NCBI GenBank assembly: GCA_002243285.1
Contig: CP022585.1
Span: 3,894,641 to 3,958,640, forward strand
Length of the DNA: 64,000 nucleotides
DNA from: Candidatus Fluviicola riflensis
Lineage (GTDB): Bacteria > Bacteroidota > Bacteroidia > Flavobacteriales_D > Crocinitomicaceae
Reading direction: 5' to 3'
The translations under genes were made by a program, and so were the position numbers. The notes under the pieces were generated by a model. It did not search any database. It was not told where the DNA came from and worked only from the letters and a program-made list of their open reading frames with translations. This document shows, one piece after another, positions 43,186 through 52,257 of the stretch (position 1 is the first letter of the stretch; each line of letters starts with the position of its first letter).

Positions 43186-43831
43186 TGTGCTAATTGCTTA
43201 CGACGACACAGATGATAAGCTCGGAGGATATTTCTGCCGATGTAAAGATCATTTAACTGTAACTCTCCAAGGTGAAATTGAAGACGGTAGGCTTTTAACA
43301 AGTCATGAGATTGCGGGCGTTAATTGTCGTTTGGGGTACATAGAAATTACACATGAATCTTTAAAAGAAAAGCCATTTATCATGGTGGTTTATTCTCATG
43401 GAGTTGAAGATGCTGTCGTTTCTCATGGGACAGCTTTTATTAAGGCTGGTAATGATAATTCCTTTTATCAAGATTCATTCTTTTACACTAACAGTTGTCT
43501 CTCCGGCAAGAAATTGGGAAGAGATTTGATTACTCAAAATTGCAAGGCATTTATTGGATATGAACAATCGGTCTTCGCTTTCAAAGAAGAAAACGAAAAC
43601 ATTTCAATCAATTGTGATAATCTAGGATTGACAGCATTCTTAACAACAGATATTACCGCTTTTGATGCCTATACTCAAATGAAAAATTATTTGACCGATA
43701 AATCAAAAGACTTGTTGAAATTTGGAGATATATTAACTTCAGGAATGTTGATTAGTACTCGTGAAGCATTGTTTTTTGATGGAGACAAAACTTTAAAAAA
43801 GGAGCATCTGTCTGCTGATATTAAAAAATAA
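43178..43831 (+). CDS. Caspase-like (clan CD type) putative protease
   Basis: The 217-residue protein has the spacing and motifs of a caspase-fold peptidase: a hydrophobic strand then His-Gly (MVVYSHG, His74), and a second strand then Cys (FFYTNSCLSG, Cys107), followed by GRDLITQNCKAFIGYEQSV, a helix-strand pair as in CHAT/C14 proteins. I infer a cysteine protease dyad His74/Cys107. No other domain is attached, so activity must be controlled in trans, plausibly by the receiver protein encoded upstream (8-base overlap). Other clan CD families cannot be excluded. It ends the co-translated set. Confidence 0.65.
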   Translation: MINVLIAYDDTDDKLGGYFCRCKDHLTVTLQGEIEDGRLLTSHEIAGVNCRLGYIEITHESLKEKPFIMVVYSHGVEDAVVSHGTAFIKAGNDNSFYQDSFFYTNSCLSGKKLGRDLITQNCKAFIGYEQSVFAFKEENENISINCDNLGLTAFLTTDITAFDAYTQMKNYLTDKSKDLLKFGDILTSGMLISTREALFFDGDKTLKKEHLSADIKK

Positions 43832-43982
43832 AACAACAGATCGTAATTCTTCGTTTAGATCTAAAAATAGAACGAGAATTCTTTTTTGTATTTAAGTATC
43901 ACATTTTTTCATCCTTTCACAATCCCTTCATTTATAAAATTTAACGCCAAATCAATTTGATTTTTCACTACATTTATCCCCA

Positions 43983-44375
43983 ATGAATCAATTGAAAAAG
44001 ACATTTGTACTCTTTCTTATTCTGGTGATTACCTTACCAGGGGAGACGGCACATGCCTTTTCTTTTGTTCCCGAATTTATTTCCCATTACAATCACCACA
44101 ACGAAACCCATCACCGCTTGAGTTTTATCGATTTTATTGGTGAACATGTTGGTGTCAGACATCACGAAGACTCCAAACACCATAAGCAAGATGAATGTCC
44201 GACGAATCACAATCATGCGATGGTTTCGTTAACATTTGTGGTAGAAAAGAAAGCAACCTTCGAAGCCGTTACTGAAGACATTGCCTTTTTTGCTGAAAGA
44301 ACACCTGTACCACCTTATCAAACCTTTTTCTCAGAATTTCATTCCGCTATCTGGCAACCGCCAAAGTTGAGCTAA
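43983..44375 (+). CDS. His-rich secreted protein before the metal efflux genes
   Basis: This 130-residue protein has a signal peptide (MNQLKKTFVLFLILVITLPGETAHA) and a periplasmic part very rich in His (SHYNHHNETHHRLSF, RHHEDSKHHKQDECPTNHNHAM, written here in two pieces). It lies 92 bases before the CzcA-type pump. The His clusters suggest metal binding or buffering in the periplasm; the family name is unknown to me. A small His-rich protein in this position is common in Bacteroidota czc/cus-type clusters. Confidence 0.75.
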   Translation: MNQLKKTFVLFLILVITLPGETAHAFSFVPEFISHYNHHNETHHRLSFIDFIGEHVGVRHHEDSKHHKQDECPTNHNHAMVSLTFVVEKKATFEAVTEDIAFFAERTPVPPYQTFFSEFHSAIWQPPKLS

Positions 44376-44467
44376 TCGATTAGTAATAATTGTTGCAGGG
44401 CATTCTATGCTTTGTGTTGTCGTGCAATTTGTTTGCCGACCATTGTTTTACGATTAGAAAAATCAAA

Positions 44468-47400
44468 ATGTTAGATAAAATCATTCAATTTAGTATTAAG
44501 AATAAGTTGATGATCGGTATTATGATCGTCGCACTTATCGGATGGGGAACCTATTCCCTCAATCAATTACCAATAGATGCCGTTCCTGACATCACCAATA
44601 ATCAGGTTCAAATTATTACTGTTTCCCCAAGCAACGGAGCGGAAGACATAGAACGTTTTGTGACTTTTCCTGTGGAGCAAACCATGGCTACGATTCCCAA
44701 TATTGAGGAAGTTCGCTCATTCAGCCGTTTTGGTCTGTCTGTGGTGACTGTGGTTTTCAAAGAAGACGTTGATGTTTATTGGGCGCGACAGCAAGTGAGT
44801 GAGCGCTTAAACGATGCCTCGAAAACTATTCCACAAGGAATGGGAACGCCCGAAATGGCTCCAGTAACTACAGGACTTGGTGAAATTTACCAATATGTAA
44901 TCCATACAAAAAAAGGATACGAGGATAAATACGATGCTACGGAACTCCGCACCATTCAGGATTGGATTGTGAGACGTCAGTTATTAGGTGTAGAAGGAGT
45001 TGCCGATGTAAGTAGTTTTGGAGGCTTTCTAAAACAATACGAAATAGCATTAGACCCTGACAAGCTGAAAAGTATGAACGTTGGTGTCAACGATGTGTTT
45101 ACAGCTTTGCAGAAAAACAATCAAAATACCGGTGGTGCGTATATCGATAAGAAACCGAATGCTTATTTTATTCGAAGCGAAGGGTTAATTCAATCCATTA
45201 ACGACATTGAAGAAATTGTTGTTACAACACACGACGATGGTATTCCTGTACTAATACGAAATGTTGCCGAGGTGAAATTTGGAGCTGCAACCCGTTACGG
45301 TGCAATGACCCGAAACAATGACGGAGAAGTTGTTGGAGCGATCGTAATGATGTTGAAAGGTGCGAATTCTTCCAAGGTGATTGCTGATGTGAAAGAACGA
45401 ATGGCTCAAATTGAAAAAACACTTCCCGAAGGAATTGTAGTAGAACCATTCCTTGACCGAACGAAGTTGGTAAACAATGCCATTGGTACAGTTGCTAAAA
45501 ATCTTGCGGAAGGAGCATTGATTGTCATTTTTGTACTGGTATTGCTTTTAGGAAATTTTAGAGCAGGATTAATTGTTGCTTCGGTCATTCCTTTAGCAAT
45601 GCTTTTTGCTATTTCACTCATGAACCTATTTGGGGTAAGTGGAAATTTAATGAGCCTTGGTGCAATTGACTTTGGATTGATTGTAGACGGGGCAGTCATA
45701 ATTGTTGAAGCAACCTTACATCATTTACAGCATCGGAATAAACGAACAAAGTTATCTCAATTGGAGATGGATCAGGAAGTCTATACGTCTGCTTCTAAAA
45801 TCAGAAACAGTGCGGCTTTCGGTGAAATCATCATATTGATTGTTTACTTGCCAATTCTCGCATTGGTGGGTGTAGAAGGAAAAATGTTCAAACCAATGGC
45901 TCAAACAGTAGTGTTTGCCATCCTTGGTGCTTTTCTTCTTTCATTGACTTATGTTCCGATGATGAGCGCTTTGTTTTTGAGCAAAAAGATTTCTTTAAAA
46001 CGGACTATTTCAGATAGAATCATTGAAGGATGCCAACGAGCATATGCGCCAATGCTTCGCTTTGCCCTAAAGACAAAAGTGGTGGTAGTGGGTATCGCCG
46101 TTGGTCTGTTTTTCTTTTGTTTGTTCCTGTTCAGTTCTATGGGATCAGAATTTATTCCAACCCTGGAAGAGGGCGATTTTGCTGTTGAAACAAGGGTTTT
46201 AACAGGAAGTAGTTTGTCTCAAACAATCGAAGCAGCTACCAGAGCAGGTAAAGTCTTGAAAGAGAATTTTCCAGAAGTAAAAGAAGTGGTAGGAAAAATA
46301 GGTTCGGGAGAAATACCAACAGATCCTATGCCAGTTGAAGCTTGTGATTTGATGGTGATTCTGAAAGACAAATCGGAATGGACAAGTGCTTCAACACGGG
46401 AAGAACTGGCTGAAAAAATGCAAGCCGAATTGGAAAAACATATTCCAGGCGTAACCTTTGGGTTTCAACAACCCATTCAAATGCGTTTCAACGAACTAAT
46501 GACTGGTGCTAGACAAGATGTAGTCATTAAAATCTACGGAGAAGACTTAGACAAACTCAGCAAATACGCTAAACAGATCGGAGCAATCTCTCAACAAATT
46601 GAGGGAGCGCAAGATGTGTACGTTGAGCAGGTTTCTGGTTTGCCTCAAATTGTGATTGAGTTTAAGCGGGATAAGATTGCGCAGTTTGGTTTGAACATCG
46701 AAGATATCAATACGGCTATTCGCGCAGGATTTGCTGGCGAAGTCGCAGGTTTGGTATTTGAGGGAGAAAAACGATTCGACATGGTAGTGCGCCTTGATAA
46801 AGTGAACCGTCAAAATTTAGATGACGTTCGTAATCTGTTTATTGAATCGCCAACTGGAGCACAAATCCCCTTGGAACAATTGGCAACAATTGATTTCAAA
46901 GAAGGACCGAATCAGATTCAACGAGATGATGCCAAACGAAGAATCATTGTTGGTTTCAACGTGCGCGGAAGAGATGTAGAAAGCATTGTGGAAGAAATAC
47001 AGAAAAAAGTCGACACAGAGGTGAAATTTGAAGCAGGTTATTATCCTACTTACGGTGGAACATTCGAAAATCTGCAAGCTGCAACGGCACGTTTATCCAT
47101 CGCCGTTCCTGTAGCGTTGTTATTGATCTTCTTCTTGTTGTACCTTACCTTTAAATCTGCTAAACAAGCGCTTTTAATCTTTACTGCGATTCCACTTTCT
47201 GCAATCGGTGGCGTATTTGCGCTTTGGATGCGTGGAATGCCCTTTAGTATTTCGGCGGGTGTTGGTTTCATCGCCTTATTTGGAGTGGCTGTTTTAAATG
47301 GAATTGTACTCATTGCAGAATTCAATCGATTGAAAAAAGAAGGTATGAAAGATACAGTGGAAATCATCAAAACGGGCACAGCCGTTCGTTTACGTCCAGT

Positions 47401-48829
47401 TATCATGACTGCATTAGTAGCATCGTTAGGGTTTCTTCCTATGGCGCTTTCTAACGGAAGCGGAGCAGAAGTTCAAAAACCATTGGCAACTGTTGTAATT
47501 GGTGGTTTACTGACTGCAACATTATTGACCTTATTAGTACTTCCAATTTTGTACTACTGGTTCGAGAAAATGAAACCAAAGGTAAAATCAGTACCAACAG
47601 TTACTACTGTTATTACCCTATTGTTGCTTTCTGGTTTTGGTTATTCGCAAGGAAAAACGGTGACTTTGGATCAGGCAATTGAAGCAGGACTCACGAACAA
47701 CAAAGGTGTTATTGCGGGAAATCAGCAGGTCGAATTTCAAACGCAGTACAAACAAACGCTATTTGAAATTCCGAAAACAGATGTCAATTTGATGGTTGGT
47801 CAATACAATAGTATCAACCGTTCCGACAATAATTTGAGTATTTCGCAAACCATTCCGTTTCCGACCGTTTTTTCTGCCAATTCCGAATTAGGGAATGTGC
47901 TTATTGAGCAAAGTAAACTGAAAACCGAGTTGACCAAGAATGAATTGGTTCATCAAATCAAACAATGTTATTTCTATTTGCAGTACCTCCATGAAGAGCA
48001 GAAAATTCTAATAGCACAAGACAGTGTTTTTAAGGGGTTTGTAGAATCTTCATCCTTACGAGAGAAAACAGGAGAAGGTACATTACTTGAAAAAACAACG
48101 GCTCAAACTCAGGCAAATGAAATTGGAAATAGATTGGCGCAGAATAAGGCGAACCAATCGAGATACCTATTGCTTTTGCAAAATCTAATTGGTAGTCGAG
48201 AACCTATTTCAATTGCTGAAACCGAGTTAAAAGAGCAACAGCTTCTTTTAGCCAGCGATTCAAACGCAGTTGCCGAGAATCCCGAACTGGCATACATTCA
48301 ACAACAAATTGAAGTTACCCAAAGTCAGCGAAAAGTAGAAATAGCGAAAGGTTTACCTGATATTACGCTAGGGTATTTCAATCAAACACTAATTGGAACC
48401 CAAAACGTAAATAATCAGGATGTATATTTTGACGGTTCAAAACGCTTTCAGGGTTTTCAGGTTGGCTTAGCCGTTCCGTTGTTCTTTAATGGATATAGCG
48501 CAAAAGTAAAATCGGCTAATCTGTCAACGAAAGTTGCAGAAAGCAACCTCGAAGCCTATCAAGCAGATTTACAAGGAAAATACCAACAGGCGTTACAGGA
48601 ATATTTAAACAATAGAAATAGCTTGGAATACTATAAGCAGTCGGCATTAGGAAATGCTGAATCTATTCTGCTAAGTGGTCAGAAAGGGTATGCGGGTGGA
48701 GAAATTAGTTATTCTGAATACCTGTTTAGCCTAAAAACGGCTAACGAAATAAAGGAGAGATACCTTGCGATTTTGCTTCAAACCAATCTGAGTGCTGCCA
48801 AACTTCAGTACTTGACAGGAAAAAAATAA
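44468..48829 (+). CDS. CusA/CzcA heavy-metal RND pump fused to a TolC-like outer-membrane domain
   Basis: The start is the ATG at 44468 (MLDKIIQFSIKNKLMIGIM); the frame is open further upstream but this is the classical RND N-terminus. Residues 1 to about 1045 are a 12-helix HME-RND transporter: first helix, large periplasmic loops, and TM4 with DFGLIVDGAVIIVE carrying the proton-relay acid. From about residue 1060 a second signal-like helix (VTTVITLLLLSGFGYSQ) leads into a TolC-type outer-membrane factor domain of ~400 residues (TLDQAIEAGLTNNKGVIAGNQQ). Such pump-TolC polyproteins are known in Bacteroidota. It exports divalent or monovalent metals with the adaptor encoded downstream. Confidence 0.9.
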   Translation: MLDKIIQFSIKNKLMIGIMIVALIGWGTYSLNQLPIDAVPDITNNQVQIITVSPSNGAEDIERFVTFPVEQTMATIPNIEEVRSFSRFGLSVVTVVFKEDVDVYWARQQVSERLNDASKTIPQGMGTPEMAPVTTGLGEIYQYVIHTKKGYEDKYDATELRTIQDWIVRRQLLGVEGVADVSSFGGFLKQYEIALDPDKLKSMNVGVNDVFTALQKNNQNTGGAYIDKKPNAYFIRSEGLIQSINDIEEIVVTTHDDGIPVLIRNVAEVKFGAATRYGAMTRNNDGEVVGAIVMMLKGANSSKVIADVKERMAQIEKTLPEGIVVEPFLDRTKLVNNAIGTVAKNLAEGALIVIFVLVLLLGNFRAGLIVASVIPLAMLFAISLMNLFGVSGNLMSLGAIDFGLIVDGAVIIVEATLHHLQHRNKRTKLSQLEMDQEVYTSASKIRNSAAFGEIIILIVYLPILALVGVEGKMFKPMAQTVVFAILGAFLLSLTYVPMMSALFLSKKISLKRTISDRIIEGCQRAYAPMLRFALKTKVVVVGIAVGLFFFCLFLFSSMGSEFIPTLEEGDFAVETRVLTGSSLSQTIEAATRAGKVLKENFPEVKEVVGKIGSGEIPTDPMPVEACDLMVILKDKSEWTSASTREELAEKMQAELEKHIPGVTFGFQQPIQMRFNELMTGARQDVVIKIYGEDLDKLSKYAKQIGAISQQIEGAQDVYVEQVSGLPQIVIEFKRDKIAQFGLNIEDINTAIRAGFAGEVAGLVFEGEKRFDMVVRLDKVNRQNLDDVRNLFIESPTGAQIPLEQLATIDFKEGPNQIQRDDAKRRIIVGFNVRGRDVESIVEEIQKKVDTEVKFEAGYYPTYGGTFENLQAATARLSIAVPVALLLIFFLLYLTFKSAKQALLIFTAIPLSAIGGVFALWMRGMPFSISAGVGFIALFGVAVLNGIVLIAEFNRLKKEGMKDTVEIIKTGTAVRLRPVIMTALVASLGFLPMALSNGSGAEVQKPLATVVIGGLLTATLLTLLVLPILYYWFEKMKPKVKSVPTVTTVITLLLLSGFGYSQGKTVTLDQAIEAGLTNNKGVIAGNQQVEFQTQYKQTLFEIPKTDVNLMVGQYNSINRSDNNLSISQTIPFPTVFSANSELGNVLIEQSKLKTELTKNELVHQIKQCYFYLQYLHEEQKILIAQDSVFKGFVESSSLREKTGEGTLLEKTTAQTQANEIGNRLAQNKANQSRYLLLLQNLIGSREPISIAETELKEQQLLLASDSNAVAENPELAYIQQQIEVTQSQRKVEIAKGLPDITLGYFNQTLIGTQNVNNQDVYFDGSKRFQGFQVGLAVPLFFNGYSAKVKSANLSTKVAESNLEAYQADLQGKYQQALQEYLNNRNSLEYYKQSALGNAESILLSGQKGYAGGEISYSEYLFSLKTANEIKERYLAILLQTNLSAAKLQYLTGKK

Positions 48830-48831
48830 GA

Positions 48832-48870
48832 GCCAGCCGGGGCTGGCGATAAAGATCAGCCGTGGCTGAT
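48832..48870. repeat. Doublet of REP-like GC-rich hairpins
   Basis: GCCAGCC-gg-GGCTGGC (48832-48847) and ATCAGCC-gt-GGCTGAT (48855-48870) are two perfect short stems sharing the CAGCC/GGCTG core, separated by 7 bases. They lie in the intergenic region between the RND fusion and the adaptor gene and resemble a BIME-type REP pair, or an mRNA processing or partial termination site. Confidence 0.75.
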
Positions 48871-48950
48871 TAGCGCAGTCAAACAAAACCAAGCATTGCT
48901 CGACAATTTTATCTGAAATATCAGGTTAACGATAAATTAAAAAATTAAAT

Positions 48951-50120
48951 ATGAAATCATTCATTCAATCAACAATAGTCATTACAACCTTGTTTCTTGC
49001 AAGTTGTAGTTCGAACGAAAAGCCAGTAGAGAAAGAAGAGCACCACGAAAATGAAAATAGCGTGGAACTTACTGCTGAACAATACAAAACCATTGATCTT
49101 CAAACTGGAAGCATTGAATTAAAATCCCTTAGTGGAACCATAAAGGTGAATGGGATGTTAGACGTTCCACCACAAAATTTGGTTTCCATTTCAGCTCCTT
49201 TTGGCGGGACGGTGAAAAACACTGAACTTCTCCAGGGCATGAAAGTGAAAAAAGGACAGGTTATCGCAATTATTCAGAATCCCGATTTTATTGATGTTCA
49301 GCAAGACTATTTGGATTACAAAAGTCAATTGGAATACTTGAAATTGGAATACGAACGTCAGGAAGAATTGTCTACTGGAAATATCAATGCAAAGAAAACT
49401 GTTCAGAAAGCAAAAAGCGAATACGAAAGCATGCGAGCACGCGTAAACGGATTGAAGGCTAGATTGCAGCTCATGAATATCTCTATAGCGTCAATTGAAA
49501 AAGGAAAGATCCAAAGTACTTCTTCCATTATTTCTCCCATTAGTGGATATGTCACTCAGGTAAACACCAATATTGGAGCTTTTGTTACGCCATCTGATGT
49601 GCTTTTCAAAATTGCAGATACGGAGCATTTACATGCAGAACTGACTGTGTTTGAAAAAGATGTTCCTAAATTAAAAGTTGGACAAAAAGTACGGTTCACC
49701 TTAGCCAACGAAGATAAAGAGCGCACAGCAACCATTTATTTGATTGGTCGGGAAATAGGAAGCAATCGCACAGTAAATATTCATTGCCATTTAGATAAAG
49801 AAGACAATCAATTACTTCCGGGAATGTACCTGAAAGGGTTGGTTGAAAGTGGAAGCGCAGAAGTAACAGCTGTTCCTGATAAAGCCATTGTAGAGTTTGA
49901 GGGAGAAAAGTACATTTTTGCTGAAGTGAAAGCCGATCACAAAAATGAGTATGCGTTTGAAATGATCGCAATAAAAGCTGGGGTAAGTGAATTGGGTTAT
50001 ACTGAAATCACACTGCCTTCAGGGAAGAACTGGCAAACGCTAAAAATTGTAATCAATGGAACTTATGATCTTTTGAGCAAACTGAAAAATGGTGAGGAAG
50101 AAGGTGGACATGCTCACTAA
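48951..50120 (+). CDS. Efflux RND periplasmic adaptor (CusB/CzcB-like) lipoprotein
   Basis: This 389-residue membrane-fusion protein has a lipoprotein signal (TIVITTLFLASCSS, lipid Cys about residue 19), then a barrel-sandwich hybrid (SISAPFGGTVKNTELLQGMKVKKGQVIAII, shortened: LLQGMKVKKGQVIAII), a coiled-coil hairpin (about 110-185, YLDYKSQLEYLKLEYERQEEL) and beta-barrel parts (SPISGYVTQVNTNIGAFV). It would bridge the RND pump to the outer membrane. The C-terminus EEGGHAH carries two His residues. It is encoded directly behind the pump. Confidence 0.9.
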   Translation: MKSFIQSTIVITTLFLASCSSNEKPVEKEEHHENENSVELTAEQYKTIDLQTGSIELKSLSGTIKVNGMLDVPPQNLVSISAPFGGTVKNTELLQGMKVKKGQVIAIIQNPDFIDVQQDYLDYKSQLEYLKLEYERQEELSTGNINAKKTVQKAKSEYESMRARVNGLKARLQLMNISIASIEKGKIQSTSSIISPISGYVTQVNTNIGAFVTPSDVLFKIADTEHLHAELTVFEKDVPKLKVGQKVRFTLANEDKERTATIYLIGREIGSNRTVNIHCHLDKEDNQLLPGMYLKGLVESGSAEVTAVPDKAIVEFEGEKYIFAEVKADHKNEYAFEMIAIKAGVSELGYTEITLPSGKNWQTLKIVINGTYDLLSKLKNGEEEGGHAH

Positions 50121-50164
50121 CTAAATTCTATTAATTTTTAGGGCAAAGTCTTAGGAACTTTAAC

Positions 50165-52243
50165 ATGAGTAATGACTTTTTCATTTCTAAGTTCTTTGCC
50201 CTTTTTAAGAAAAAGGATATGAAAAACGTAGATCCAAACCATAAACATACTTATGATGCGCATGGCAAAATGACATGTTGTTCGTTAGAAGAAAAGATAG
50301 ATGTGAATAGCGGTAAACCCCACAGCAATAGTCATTGTTGTGACCATGACGGAGAAGAAGAAATCAAGGATTCAACTAAAGAATCGAATTATTGGTTTCA
50401 ATATGTTCCTGCATTCATCAGCTTTGCATTGTTGTTCGCTGGAATCTTATTTGAACAGGTTTTTAAGCCTGACTTTTTTAAAGGAACTATCAAACTGGTT
50501 TGGTACTTGGTTGCTTATTTGCCTGTTGGTGTTCCTGTAATGATCGATGCGGTAAAATCCATTGCAAAAGGCGCTTTTTTTTCAGAATTCTTTCTGATGA
50601 CCATTGCAACGGTTGGAGCATTTTTTATTCGTGAGTATTCCGAAGGAGTTGCAGTAATGCTCTTTTATGCAGTTGGTGAATTGTTCCAAACTGCGGCTGT
50701 GAATCGAGCGAAAAGAAGCATTAAGGCGTTATTGGATATTCGTCCTGATACTGTTAACGTAATGCGAAATGGACAATTACAAACTGTTTCGCCGTCAGAG
50801 GTTCAAATTGATGAAATCATTCAGGTGAAATCGGGTGAGAAAGTCGCATTAGATGGAGCGTTGATTTCTGATTCTGCTTCGTTCAATACTGCTGCATTAA
50901 CGGGTGAAAGTAAGCCTGACAACAAAGGAAAAGGTGAAGCCGTTTTGGCTGGGATGATTAACCTCAATTCAGTTTCGGATATAAAAGTTACCTCCTTGTT
51001 TAAGGATAGTAAACTTTCCAAAATATTGGAGATGGTTCAGGATGCTACCTCCCGTAAATCCCAAACGCAATTATTCATTTCAAAATTCGCGCGGATTTAT
51101 ACACCAATCGTTGTGTTTCTTGCCGTTGGAATTTGTTTGCTCCCGTATTTGTTCGTTTCAGACTACCAGTTTAACGAATGGCTGTACAGATCACTTGTTT
51201 TCCTGGTGATTTCTTGCCCGTGTGCCTTAGTTATTTCTATTCCGCTCGGTTATTTCGGTGGTATCGGTTTGGCTTCCCGTAATGGAATCTTATTCAAAGG
51301 CTCTAACTATTTGGACGTAATGACCAAAATAGACACCGTGGTGATGGATAAAACAGGTACATTGACCAAAGGCGTTTTCAAAGTTCAGGAAGTTGTTTCA
51401 GAAGGAATTGAACAAGAAGAATTGGTAAGGATTACGGCTTCCATTGAAAGTAAATCAACCCATCCTATCGCATCCGCAATTGTTGAATATGCAGGAAATT
51501 CTATAAAAACAACAAAAGTTGAACAGGTAGAGGAAATTTCAGGGCATGGTTTAAAAGGAAAGATCGACGGAAAAGAAGTGTTAGCTGGAAATCTGAAACT
51601 GTTGCAAAAATTTAATGTAGCATACAATTCTGAAATCGAAACCATCGTTGAAACTATCGTAGTGGTCGCTATTGATGGAAAATATGCGGGTCGTATTACC
51701 ATCGCTGACGAGATCAAAGAAGACGCCGAGCAAGCAATCAAGGATTTGAAGAGTCTTCAAATCAAAACAGTGATGCTTTCAGGAGATAAACAAAGCATTG
51801 TAGACAAAGTAGCAAAAGCACTTTCAGTAGATGAATATTTTGGCGATCTATTACCTGAAAACAAAGTTGAAAAAGTGCAGACGTTGAAGGATCAAAATAG
51901 AATCATTGCCTTTGTTGGTGATGGTGTGAATGATGCTCCAGTTGTTGCGTTAGCAGATGCAGGAATCGCCATGGGTGGTTTGGGAAGCGATGCAACTATT
52001 GAAACTGCGGATATTGTGATCCAAAATGACGAACCATCCAAAATTGTTACGGCAATAAAAATTGGACGAATCACCAAGAAAATTGTTTGGCAGAACATTA
52101 TCCTTGCAATGTCTGTTAAAGTAATTGTTTTAGCACTTGGGGCAGGAGGAATCGCAACCCTTTGGGAAGCTGTTTTTGCTGATGTGGGAGTTGCTTTATT
52201 GGCAATTTTGAATGCGGTTCGGATTCAACGGATGAAACTATAG
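50165..52243 (+). CDS. P-type heavy-metal ATPase (Zn/Cd/Pb/Co type, P1B)
   Basis: This 692-residue P1B ATPase has the ion-path motif CPC (VISCPCALVIS), the phosphorylation loop DKTGTLTKG, the HP dipeptide (STHPIAS) and the hinge GDGVNDAP. In place of a classical N-terminal HMA domain with GMxCxxC it has a His/Cys-rich stretch (HKHTYDAHGKMTCC, then HSNSHCCDHDGEEE, about 20-65). An internal ATG at 50219 would start just before that stretch. It should pump soft or transition metals out of the cytosol, complementing the RND system upstream. Confidence 0.92.
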   Translation: MSNDFFISKFFALFKKKDMKNVDPNHKHTYDAHGKMTCCSLEEKIDVNSGKPHSNSHCCDHDGEEEIKDSTKESNYWFQYVPAFISFALLFAGILFEQVFKPDFFKGTIKLVWYLVAYLPVGVPVMIDAVKSIAKGAFFSEFFLMTIATVGAFFIREYSEGVAVMLFYAVGELFQTAAVNRAKRSIKALLDIRPDTVNVMRNGQLQTVSPSEVQIDEIIQVKSGEKVALDGALISDSASFNTAALTGESKPDNKGKGEAVLAGMINLNSVSDIKVTSLFKDSKLSKILEMVQDATSRKSQTQLFISKFARIYTPIVVFLAVGICLLPYLFVSDYQFNEWLYRSLVFLVISCPCALVISIPLGYFGGIGLASRNGILFKGSNYLDVMTKIDTVVMDKTGTLTKGVFKVQEVVSEGIEQEELVRITASIESKSTHPIASAIVEYAGNSIKTTKVEQVEEISGHGLKGKIDGKEVLAGNLKLLQKFNVAYNSEIETIVETIVVVAIDGKYAGRITIADEIKEDAEQAIKDLKSLQIKTVMLSGDKQSIVDKVAKALSVDEYFGDLLPENKVEKVQTLKDQNRIIAFVGDGVNDAPVVALADAGIAMGGLGSDATIETADIVIQNDEPSKIVTAIKIGRITKKIVWQNIILAMSVKVIVLALGAGGIATLWEAVFADVGVALLAILNAVRIQRMKL

Positions 52244-52257
52244 TGAAAAAATAACGA

